Shown here piece after piece: positions 18,025-28,495 of a stretch of 64,000 nt of DNA. The notes beneath the pieces were generated by a model. It saw only the letters and a program-made list of their open reading frames with translations, searched no databases and had not been told where the DNA came from. Position numbers and translations under genes: made by a program. The stretch is from assembly GCA_963377175.1 (NCBI GenBank), contig CAUJNA010001491.1, forward strand, positions 550,001 to 614,000, in the 5' to 3' direction. The stretch is from Effrenium voratum. Taxonomy: Eukaryota; Sar; Dinophyceae; Suessiales; Symbiodiniaceae. The stretch's first letter is position 1. Each line of letters begins with the position of its first letter.

Positions 18025-21000
18025 ATCCCATAGCCAAGGCATATGAAGAGTACAGAGCTCGGTTTCAACGCCCTGAAGGGACAATGGAGTGGTCAGTGAC
18101 CACTATTGGCGCTCGTACACTGCAAGGTACGTGTCCGGGCGGCCCGAATATCAGAGCTGTAATTCGCAGACGAACAATTCGTCTCTCAGACAACGCTCTG
18201 ATTGATGATGTCGATTTGAGTGTACCAACTCGTAAATCCGTTTTATTCAGACGGATTCCTGGGCCAATTGACATTAGGACGGATTTCTATTACCTGCCCG
18301 GTAAGTGCGGCCAGTATAACTCTGAGCTCGCGAAGGCGGTGAGGATTAAGCTCACTGCTCGCAGGCTGAGTTTCAATGACAATGCTGAAATTCAGCAAGT
18401 TGAGAATACAAGGACACGTGACGAGCCAAGGCCGATCATGAATCGGCGGTCGCATTCTCGCCCCATTCACCCGGATAGGTTGCGTCAACCTCCCGAGGTG
18501 ATTGCGATGTCCGAGGAAAATGCTAGAATCCTAGCTGCCACTACTAGACAGATCGTACAGTTGCAATTAGGTGAGTACGTGCCTGATAATAGGTGGGCTC
18601 GTCGCCCTCGAATGATCAGGGAGAATGTTCCTGATCAGATGCCTGCTATGCCTGGCCCACAAATCGAAATCCGTTGGCTTGCTGACACTGGGTGTCCTTT
18701 CGACTTGGTTGGGATGCATGACATTCCCGCGCAAGATCATCGCCACATCAAGAATGGGCGAACCCAACATTCCTTGCAAACCGCAAATGGTGTTGCTGGG
18801 ACTCAAGGTAGAGTTGATGCAACTGTTGAGTCACTTGACGAGGATATCGAAGCCTTCGTCATGGGTAATACACCCTCGATTGTATCGATAGGGCGTAGGT
18901 GCGTGGATTTTGGATACAGTTTCCGGTGGGATGCTTTTGAGACGCCTGTTCTCATCTGCCCATCCGGGAGAACTGTTAGGCTCGACGTTATAAACAACGT
19001 CCCATACCTGCCTAAAGGGCCGGTTATGTTTGGAGCCCCGAACTTAGATGCATGTCCTGCGATACCGGCAATGCCCGGTCCAGTAATTGCCATGAACGAT
19101 TCACTGTACCCTGCAGCTCCCTCTGAGGCCGACGCGCCTGACGAGGGGGGTGAAGTTGTTGAAATCAAACACCCTGAGGGCTACAGGACTGAAGCCCAGT
19201 TACGTGCTGAAGCTAAAACGCTTCAACACATGATGTCACATTTGCCAAAGAATCCTTTTTGCCCACATTGCCAACGCGCAAAGATGGAGAACGTGCGTTT
19301 GCACCGCCGGGGCGGTGCCGACGCGCATGAATGCACGAAATTCGGTGATATTGTCACTGTTGACACGATGGTGTTACACGGTTTAAAGGACCGTGGTGTA
19401 AATGGTGAAACAGACGCAGTCGTATTTTACGACCTTGCGACCAAGTACATAGATGTACTCCCTGTTTTTAGTCGTTCTGTACCTAATACGGTAGAGGCTT
19501 TTCACAAGTTTATGGGTCCCGAACCCAAGATTGGTCTGTTATACTCGGACCAAGCCAGAGAGTTTCTTGCGGCTACTCGCCGAATGGCTTGGGTGCATCA
19601 CATGTCCACACCCGGAATGCCAAAGACGAATGGCATCATTGAAAACAAAGTGAAGCTAGTTCTGCATGGAGCAAGAGTACTCCTCAGACAAGCCGGCTTA
19701 TCGCCCAAATGGTGGCCATTTGCCGTTCGCGCATTTTGCGCGGCCAGAAATCTCGAAAATCGAGGTGAAGGAACCGCATGGGGAAAGAGAAACGATGACA
19801 GGGATTTTCCCGGTCAACTCATCCCATTCGGATGTCTTGTTGATTTCAAGCCAATCGCGCCAAAACCGCGTAGGCTCGAAAAGGGGGGGCTCAAAAACGC
19901 CTCCGAACGGGACGACCATCACAAAGCTGATGAAATTCCTACAAAAGATCACTGGATCTTCGATGAAGAATCTGGCAAACTCGTCAGAGTGCACGTTGAA
20001 CCAAGGATTAAGCTATTCAAAGCTGACAGCGTTGATGCTCCAATCGAGCATATTCGTCTCACCGCTGACCGTGATACATGGGTTCAGTATGATGAGGAAA
20101 ATGGAGAAATGATACACTCCGTAGACTGGAGATACGGTCCAGATTCCACCAAGGAGCTAAAAGCCCCGTGGACTGGCGAGACGTATTTCACTGTAAAGCC
20201 AAAAGAATTTGACCCTCTTGAGGACTCTGATTACGAGCCCGAAGGAGATGATGAACTAGCTGATGATTCAGGGCCGTCCGATCACGGAGAGGACGAGTAC
20301 AGTAACGTGCCCGCTATGCCGGCACAGAAGATTGACCCTGCATCTAAAGCGCCCAAATTCGGGCCAGTGTCGAAGCCTGGGATTTTCCTGGGTTATAGAT
20401 TAGAGCCCGGTGGCCAGTGGAAGGGCGACTACTACGTTGCCGATCTTGAACACTTTAGGAACGGTTTTTCCCGACCCAGTGTTCATCAAGTCAAAAGAAT
20501 TTGGCGGAACCCCGAAGAGGGGTACGTTTTTCCCATGTTGGCCGCCTATGAGCGTTTGACTAGGGAGGTCCAGCTCCTAGATACTGGAGAGGGAAAGGGT
20601 CTTCCCAAAGCGGATGCTCCAATCGAACCGGACAACCAGCTCAATGCCGATGGTCCGGGTTCTGATCATCCTAACGATGACAGTAGTGATCCTGCTGTTG
20701 ACTCTGAAGCACATGCTGATGTTCCTGAAAGGGACCACTGGGTGCGTGATGAGGAGTCCAAATCATGGCACAGACACCATGTCGATGCTCGACAGGCCTT
20801 TTTCGGGGATGATAGATCTTCACTGCCTCCTGGAGGCCCGTCTCAGGCGGATGTGGATGATTTTCGTGTAACTCATCTGAAGTACATTGACTCTACGCAG
20901 CAGTGTATCCGCGATGACAGGAGAATCCTGAACCCTGGACATCGAGTCAGAACTCAAAAGTTCTGGACTGTCGTAACCATTCTGTATGATAAAGGGCATG

Positions 21001-23079
21001 CTCCTTCCAGGGCTCCGAGGGTCACTCTGGCCAAGTTCAAAGATAGGCTAGACAAAGTCAAAGACCTCGATGCAGGTGAGCCTAAAGCCCACACCTTACA
21101 CGGTGATGAGCTGGATTATGAGCAGAAGGAGAAAAGAAAGGAGAGGTCCTATTCTGGATCTGGTAAACCCAACTCCATTTCTTCTACTGACTGGAAAGGT
21201 ATGTCCGTCGGTATGCGAAGGATATACATCGAGGCTGAAAGGGAGGAAGCTCTGAGACGAGCGCGTGCTGGCGAAGCCGCACCCTCCAAACCAGCTGGAC
21301 CCGCTTTGATAAAGCAGAGATTGTTGATAGAATTTGCATGTGAACCTGACTCTAAGCTCTCCGCCACCATGCTGGAACAGGGGGGTGACGCGATCCGCGT
21401 ACACAAAGAGTCGTTCGACATTTTAAAGAATAAGGATATGACCAGATTAATTGAGATAGTCGACCAGAACCCTGGTTGCGACTTATGGGGCTCGATCCCG
21501 TGCGGACCGTGGAGTACTTGGCAATATGTTAATTTGTCTCAGTACGGTCCCGAGTTCGCGGTAGAGCTCAACGAAGCCAGACGAACGTCGATGGTCATGT
21601 TTGCTGCTTTCCTTCGTGTCGCCAAACGCGTGCGTTTTAAGGGAGGTAGAATTGCATTCGAGTGGCCGAGGCATTGCCTTGGTTGGAAACAGCCATTTAT
21701 GAGACGTCTAATTGACAATCCCGACATCAGATGCGTCGATGTTGACGGTTGTGACTTTGGAATGCAAACGTCCGATCCCATCAGGAAGCAGTGGCGGATC
21801 GCCACTTCTTGCCCTGAACTAGCCAACGAGCTACGAGGGCGCACGTGTAGCCACGAAATAGGCTACCCCCACGCCAGGATCGAGGGAAGCCTTACGCCCT
21901 TGACTGCGCGATATCCCATTGGGATGTGTAAAGCCGTAATTAAAGGTCTTTACGGGCATAAGCCCTATGCGGCTGCCCCTGCTACCTTGAGCGAGGGGGA
22001 CTACGCTCCTGCTGCGCCTGTTGAGGTAACGGAGGCCGATCCGTGTGCATGGAGGCGAGACAAGGATGCCTTGCTCGTCCACATGTTGAACAGTTATGCA
22101 ACTCTCCCTACTCGGCAAACGCCTGGCTCTGCGGGCTTAGATTTAAGCTCGTGCGATGAAATCATCGTTCCCGCTAAGGGAAGTGCTCTTGTGCAAACTG
22201 GATGCGCCTTTACTTTCCCAAGCGGAGTTTACGGCCGCATCGCACCGAGATCAGGTCTGGCAGTCAAGCACATGCTAGACGTAGGTGCAGGAGTAATTGA
22301 CCCTGATTTCTCAGGAGAAGTGAGAGTGATGCTTTTTAATCACTCTGACTATGAGTTTCGAGTTCGACCTGGAGACAGGATCGCTCAACTCATACTCGAG
22401 AAAGTCATGATTGTTGATGCCAAGATCACCGTCAAACAACCCGACGTAACCGTCAGGGGGGTTAATGGCTTCGGCAGTACCGGCGGGTACCCTGCTGGTC
22501 CCGCCATAGGGTTAAATGGAGATCCTGTTCCGCCGATGCCCAGATCGAACAAGGCTTCGGGGCATCAACCCAACCTACAGGGCATACCAACTTTTTACGC
22601 CTGTGTAGCAAGGCCTGTGACGAAGAAGGAGCAAGCTGGTAACGACAAGGCGCGTGCAGCTCTCCTCAAGGAGTGGACAAAGCTCCGAAAGTTGGGATGT
22701 TGGGATGAGTCGAAAGTTAGAGAGTGGAAGAAAGTTGCTGCCGAAGCGCGAGCGAACGGCAAGACTGTACATGTAGGAAGAATTTTTGACATATGTGTGG
22801 AAAAGAATCATGAACTCCCTGAGGATGATCCTAATAGGAAGTACAAAGGGAGAGTAGTGTTTGAGGGATGCTTTGTGAGGGACCAGTCAAATCACTGGGC
22901 CATGTTTTCCGAAGCTACCTCATGCCCGGCAACAATGGCCGCAGGCAAGATGTGTGATGCATATGGCATGTTGCCTGGTCACGCACTACAAGTCAGTGAT
23001 GGCGAATCCGCCTATACCCAAGCTAAGCTGCTGGGTCCCACGACATGGGTGCGTATTCCTAAGGATCAATGGCCGCAAG
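17970..23079 (+). CDS. pol: Pol polyprotein, copy A, first part: protease, integrase, methyltransferase-like domain, dUTPase, start of reverse transcriptase
   Basis: There is no good ATG at the start; the frame opens at the frameshift site, so it is made as Gag-Pol. Protease: LADTGCPF, Asp at residue about 239. Integrase: HMMSHLPKNPFCPHC zinc motif, then D465 (TVDTM), D527 (YSDQAREF) and E558 (IIENK), a DD30E rather than the usual DD35E spacing. Then comes the Copia-type PGIFLGYRLEPGG segment. About 1117-1235 resembles a cytosine methyltransferase core: IEFACEP, GSIPCGPWSTW, FEWP. About 1377-1515 is a dUTPase with its five motifs (TPGSAGLDLSS, APRSGL, GAGVIDPDF, GDRIAQLI, GFGSTG). The reverse transcriptase begins near 1530, with its first Asp in VSDGESAYTQ. 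The frame is broken by an 8-bp tandem duplication (CATGGGTG, 23080-23095) absent from copy B. Confidence 0.85.
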
Positions 23080-23089
23080 CATGGGTGCA

Positions 23090-25237
23090 TGGGTTGATGC
23101 TGGCTATGACGATCCGGTCTGTCCATTGATCCTTGCCCTATACGGGCATCCTGACGCCGGCACGTTCTGGGAAAAGCATTGCGAAGCAAGGCTTATTGAG
23201 GTCGGATTTATCCGTGTCCCGGAATGGCCGAGTGTGTTTTATCACCCTAAGTATAAGCTTTTTCTTGTGGTTTATGTTGATGATTTTAAGATGGGTGGCC
23301 CATCCGCTAATCTATCGATCGGATGGGACCTCATTGGTCGGGTAATTACAATGGAACCGCCGGGTACCCTCAAGCGGTATCTGGGCTGCGAGCATGAGTT
23401 TGCTGCAGCAGATGTACAGGGTTTCTTCGACCCTCGAACTGCCTGGACTGTGGATCATCCACCATCCAAAGAGATGCCTGACATTCGTTTCGGAGAGAAA
23501 CGACTTCGAGCTGACGAGGTCAAATTCGACCCGGCTCGGGTGAAGATCATCAAATATAACGAAGCGTGCTTCATGGAAGCATGCGTTGACAGGTACAAGG
23601 AGCTATGCCTCCCCAAGTACCCCAGACCTCTGGTGAAGGCTGAGACGCCTTTTCTGGATGAAAGTAAACCGGAATTTGATGAGAATCCCATCAACCCGGA
23701 AGTAGATCAGCTGTTTGGGCAGCCATCTCCTTGCCCAACTGACGTGATTGCTGAACAGCCCGGTGTCCTAGGCGACGCGGCAGCTGCAGTTCTCATGAAA
23801 ATTTTGTATGGTGCTAGGATGGGTCGATACGACCTAATTAGACCTGTACAGGCGTTGGCCAGTCGAATCACTAAGTGGAATCGACTGTGCGACAAGAAGC
23901 TTCATAGGATTGTTTCCTATATCAACTCAACGCTAGACCTACACCTATACGGGTGGGTCTGTGATAAGCCTAGTGACATTGAAATCGTCGCTTACTGCGA
24001 TGCCGATCTCGCTGGAGATCGTACCGATTCCAAGAGTACATCTGGTGTCCTTATTTGCCTAGTCGGCCCAAGGACATATGTTCCCATTACCGCAGTTAGC
24101 AAGAAGCAAACTTCGGTATCCAAATCGACTCCCGAAGCGGAGATCGTTGCACTAGATCATGGCGTGGCCAAGGAAGGCATGCCACTTGCACAGCTTTGGC
24201 AGTTTGCTATCGGTCAAGGCACCGGTAAGCCTGTCACGGTGAATTGTATGGAAGATAATGAGGCCGCATGCCGCATCATTATCACTGGGAACAACCCAAA
24301 CATGCGATATATGTCGCGTACTCAGCGAATCGACATTAGTTGGCTCAATGAAGTCTACAATGAACAGATTTTTCGTTTCGTAGCATGTCCATCGCATTAC
24401 CAAGGCGCGGACATTCTCACCAAAGCGTGCGTAGACAAGGTGACATGGGGTAGGAATTTGCAGACTTTAGGAATGTTTAATCCAGGATTCCTGGAGAAAT
24501 TCATTAGCCATCCCACCCTCCCTGTCGTAAAGCCTGCTGCTCCTGTTCTCCCCCCAATTAGGGGGGTACGCATGGAAACCGATCAAAATTCTTTTTTCAA
24601 CAAGTTCATCCAGCTAGCTGAATCCAGCTATATGGTTTTTGACATAGTTGAGGATCGATCGAATGTTTGCGATGCGCGAAACATTTTTGTCGATTCTGAG
24701 CTTGGCATAACGCCTGAACCTCAGTTTGGTAGATGGCTTACCTACTTTGTTAGACCGGCCAATCTATGCCCTGTTATCCCTAGACGGGGTACAATTGAAG
24801 GCTCCAGACCTAACATATTGTTATGTAGATGTAGCAGTTTGATCGATGCATCCACGCGAGGGAATTGGAGCAAGATCAGGCGCGCACGTGACCAGGTAGA
24901 GCAGTGCCAATCATGTCTAAACGACTTAATTGAGCACGCGCTGAACACGGAGTTTTCCGTAGGCATTTTCATACAGCCAAATACCTGGATTGCTAATCGC
25001 GATGTTCTTGTCAAGCTTGGCGTAAACCGCTATAGCCGTGTTGTACACTATTGCTCATGTCTTGTAAATAAAGATCATGTGCATGCATTGACATTAATTT
25101 GTATTTCACGACATGTGAACTCTTTCCCAGTTTTCAAATGCAACAGGATGTATCGCACTACACGTGTTGATCCTCTTGTGCATGACTTAGTTGTAAAATA
25201 TGCGACCCGCGCTGCTCTTCAAACAGCCTTGAACTGA
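23090..25237 (+). CDS. pol: Pol polyprotein, copy A, second part: reverse transcriptase catalytic core, RNase H and C-terminal extension
   Basis: Continues pol in a new frame after the 8-bp duplication. The reverse transcriptase active site YVDD is at 23273-23284. RNase H follows with AYCDADLAGDRTDSKSTSG, STPEAEIVAL and CMEDNEAACR, and the SHYQGADILTK end typical of Copia elements. About 250 residues after RNase H match nothing I know. They contain several Cys (CRCSS, CQSC, HYCSC) and end at TGA 25235-25237. In copy B the junction region is uninterrupted (PQAWVDAGYDDPVC), which shows the original reading. Confidence 0.85.
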   Translation, partial: WVDAGYDDPVCPLILALYGHPDAGTFWEKHCEARLIEVGFIRVPEWPSVFYHPKYKLFLVVYVDDFKMGGPSANLSIGWDLIGRVITMEPPGTLKRYLGCEHEFAAADVQGFFDPRTAWTVDHPPSKEMPDIRFGEKRLRADEVKFDPARVKIIKYNEACFMEACVDRYKELCLPKYPRPLVKAETPFLDESKPEFDENPINPEVDQLFGQPSPCPTDVIAEQPGVLGDAAAAVLMKILYGARMGRYDLIRPVQALASRITKWNRLCDKKLHRIVSYINSTLDLHLYGWVCDKPSDIEIVAYCDADLAGDRTDSKSTSGVLICLVGPRTYVPITAVSKKQTSVSKSTPEAEIVALDHGVAKEGMPLAQLWQFAIGQGTGKPVTVNCMEDNEAACRIIITGNNPNMRYMSRTQRIDISWLNEVYNEQIFRFVACPSHYQGADILTKACVDKVTWGRNLQTLGMFNPGFLEKFISHPTLPVVKPAAPVLPPIRGVRMETDQNSFFNKFIQLAESSYMVFDIVEDRSNVCDARNIFVDSELGITPEPQFGRWLTYFVRPANLCPVIPRRGTIEGSRPNILLCRCSSLIDASTRGNWSKIRRARDQVEQCQSCLNDLIEHALNTEFSVGIFIQPNTWIANRDVLVKLGVNRYSRVVHYCSCLVNKDHVHALTLICISRHVNSFPVFKCNRMYRTTRVDPLVHDLVVKYATRAALQTALN

Positions 25238-25621
25238 GTAGGCTTGATGGACATCATTCACAACAGCATTAGTCATGCTGCAATAACTAACGCAAATTCG
25301 CGACATTAGTTCAGGCACATTCGCCTCGATTAGATGGTTTGTGTTTGTGTCATTTTCCGCCCGGGTGGGCATGTCCATAGGGTAGCTTTGCAGTTTCATG
25401 TATAGTGATGTAGCAGGGTTGTTGTCAACGCACGACTGTTTATCATAGGCACGACCATATTCGGTCTTATACCAGGGGAAATTGCCCCTTCGTACCCATA
25501 GAGATGGCACCCGAGGTTTACACACCTTTGGATGTGGAAGGTTTCCCTGTTCTCGGGGTATCTTCCGTGGTATTCTTTGTTTTAGTGGTACCCTACCGCT
25601 TCCCGGGCGCAAACTCGCGCC
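25238..25621 (+). other. pol-ORF3 intergenic spacer, copy A
   Basis: 384 bp between the pol stop and the ORF3 ATG, nearly identical to 39688-40071 in copy B. It contains short ATGs in other frames (for example 25504). It could hold an internal promoter, a trans-splice acceptor or a re-initiation region. No motif decides between these. Confidence 0.4.
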
Positions 25622-26573
25622 ATGGCAGCGGCTGCATCCGCGGCCGGCGGAATGGCGGGCGCTGCCCCGCGCTCGAGAGGTTCATCTTTGGCGGCGCGGC
25701 AGCAGGCGGACTATATGAACCCGAACTGCGCCTGCAACTTGGGTCCGCTTCCAGCGGAAGCGAAGCACGCAGCCAATGCGCTGTCAGATGAGAGGCCTAC
25801 TCGGCTATCGGAAAATCTTAGAATTTGCTACCCGCACTTGACGGCAAAGTCCGATCAGTACGGTTATCGCACCACTGCTGAGACGCAGTTGGTGCAAGTC
25901 ACGGACGGTGTCAAGGACCCTCAGGTTGTCGGTGCCTTTTCCGGCATTTTCAACCTACTGGAGGGATTTGACACGGGCATGATTGAGGACAAGTCTTTCG
26001 TCCCGGCCATCAAGAAATACCGTCGCCTACGCGTGGCTGGTATTCTCCCGGCCATGCTTCTAGGTGAAGTGGAGCTGAGTGACCAAAGCGTCTACACGGC
26101 TGCCATAATCATCTGCGAGGCAATGCCGCGCGAGCCCGAGCTCCACTGCGAGCCAACTCGGAACTCGCTGATCGAAATGACATTGTCTACCGCCGTTTCC
26201 CCGTCACTGGTTCCCCGAGGCGGGAACTGGCTGTACGAGATGGCGAAGGTCGACTCACGCTGGCAGACCTTTTTCCAAGCGGCGAATAAAAATGTTATTC
26301 GCGCCATGCAGGCGGCCGTTGTAAAGGGTAGGAGAGATATGCCCTCGAATGTACAGCCGGCAGGAGCCGAGGAGGCATTCAAGGCCTGGGCATACCAGCG
26401 CCCAACTGCCCTTTGTACCCCACCCAAGGCGGTGGTTGGGTATATGAAGGCAATTCATTGCATCTCGGCCGATGCGCTGACAAAGATGCAAACGGTCAAT
26501 GCACATGCTTTTGAAGTAGGATCCATGTGCAAGGAGATTGAGGCCTTGTGGTGCTCCTATGATGATTTTGTGG
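25622..26573 (+). CDS. ORF3, copy A, N-terminal part (frameshifted)
   Basis: Corresponds to residues 1-317 of the intact ORF3 in copy B (40072). It starts ATG-GCA-GCG after CGCGCC. The frame is lost at about 26574 because the five bases TTCAT, present in copy B (GGATTTCATCACGG), are missing here (GGATCACGG). No known domain; see the copy B entry. Confidence 0.7.
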
Positions 26574-28395
26574 ATCACGGAAGAAATAGGGATTCCCCCC
26601 ACCATATTTCACCTGATTGACTGGAAACGCGCTAAGCCGCTTACCATGCCGAGCAAGGAAATCGGGGATTGGCACGCCGGTGATCCCGTGCTTGAACGCG
26701 ACGGGTATCTAGTGTTCCCGATGCGGCACTGCACAGAGCTCAATGCAGCCAGCATGCACGAGAGATGGGTTCATGGAACACAATTCTCTTCCCTATGGAA
26801 CAGATTGGGCCATGGGAATGCCGTTGCATCGCTCGGAGATGCCGACACGCTAACAGGCGTGTGGACATCGACGAAGCCCGTTTGTCTTGAGAGTTATTAC
26901 TCTTGTCTCAGCCATATTGGCCTGGGCGTAACCGTCCGTCTGGCACTTTTGCTACGCCCTCTCGGTAAGAACGCCCACGAGGCGTACAAGCATACTGAGA
27001 AGGGGCCTGCACACCAACGCGTGATAAGGCAATTCCGCGTTCGTGTCGAGGCAATCGCTCTCAAAGAAGAGACGATTGGTGAAGGGACGTCTGCTGTGGC
27101 GGGGAACTTGCTGTCGCATAACCCTGCCACGCACCTTTGGAACCCTGTGCTTGAGGTAAACCCTCATTCGGCAGAGGTCGGATGGATACGTCACGGCGCC
27201 AACCGCGTAGCGCTGACCATTGGGGCGGAAATTCCCGCCGGGTCGGCACGTGAGGCGTCGGTTCCCCCGGCCAAGCCCGGCGGCGAGGTGGATTTTAAGT
27301 TTCCCCAGGAGATCCGCGAAGTCGGCGAGGTACGATGCTGCCCGCTGTTCGAAACCTGGGAGCACTATGTTCCCGCATCGGAAGGAAAGTTCTTTCCATT
27401 GGCTGGCGGCCTTCCCTTTTCAGGGGCTGCAAAGCTCATGTACCATGTGCCAGGGCACGCGGTAGCGGCGCTGGCCAACGCAGCCACTCAATGCAGTGAG
27501 TTCATGAGCGCGATCAGCGGTAACATCTACCCTGATCGTCAGGACCGCCAACCGTATGAGCTTGTGCGGGAGATGTGGGAATCATGGGCGTTCAGTGTCC
27601 GGGCGTACATTATTTCCATGATTTGGCCCGTAACGGCAATGGAATACGCCGGCTGCGAGGGGCCGGACAATTTGGGGTTCGTTCTCACAATGCTGGGATA
27701 CGTCAACCCCTCCGCTGCGGCTGGCCTATGCGCCGAGCTGCTAAGCGGATGCAAGCCAAACAAGGTCTCTTACATAGGTGTAGAGGGATCTCGTGTTGTG
27801 GTGCTGGTTGGACCCTCACACTGGGTTACCGGCAGCGCGGGTCAGTCCATTACTGAAGCAAAGCTTCAGGAGCAGTGGACGACCATCCGGACAAAGCTCC
27901 CGGCCAAAACCGGCGAATACGCGCTGGAGGTCGTGGAGATTGAGGAGGAGACCTCAGTAGCTGAGCTCCTCCGTACCGTGGTCAGCCAGAAACTAGCTGA
28001 CCCGGTACATGCAGGTGCTCCTGCGGGCGCTAAAGATGATATATTCATCATCTTTACCAAATGCCTGTGGCTGACCGAATGGCGCAAGTCCGAAAACACG
28101 TATGGTCCCAGCCCCGATGCGGGTAGGATCATCGATGAAACCATCGATGCCATGAAGGCGTTCGCCAATAAGGGCGGCCGGAGCCAGGCACCGACGATAA
28201 TCTTGTCGGGTCCGGGCATCGTTTGGCATGGGACAGCCATGCAGGAGGTCGCAACCACGTTTTTCATGAAGTGCCGCGACGCTGGTTTCCCAGCCTACCC
28301 ATCCAACGCGATGTGGTTCGGCTGCTCAAAGAAGAGCCTAAACGGCGGTGTTGTCGGTCTCGAAAGAGGCGGACACCAGTTTATGGGGTCTTGTC
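26574..28395 (+). CDS. ORF3, copy A, middle part, cut by the assembly gap
   Basis: Resumes ORF3 at WITEEIGIPPTIF and runs to the N gap. Two 3-bp in-frame deletions relative to copy B occur near 27242 (one Val lost) and 27300 (one Phe lost). A one-base G insertion near 28387 breaks the frame again just before the gap. The final 1.7 kb of ORF3 and all of ORF4 are absent from copy A. Confidence 0.7.
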
Positions 28396-28495
28396 NNNNN
28401 NNNNNNNNNNNNNNNNNNNNNNNNNNNNNNNNNNNNNNNNNNNNNNNNNNNNNNNNNNNNNNNNNNNNNNNNNNNNNNNNNNNNNNNNNNNNNNN
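28396..28495. other. Assembly gap (100 N)
   Basis: Exactly 100 N, the usual placeholder for a gap of unknown size. The left edge lies in ORF3 and the right edge in gag, about 14.4 kb back in element coordinates. The left edge ends ...TCTTGTC and the right edge begins TTGTCGATT, so both flanks carry TTGTC. Confidence 0.98.
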
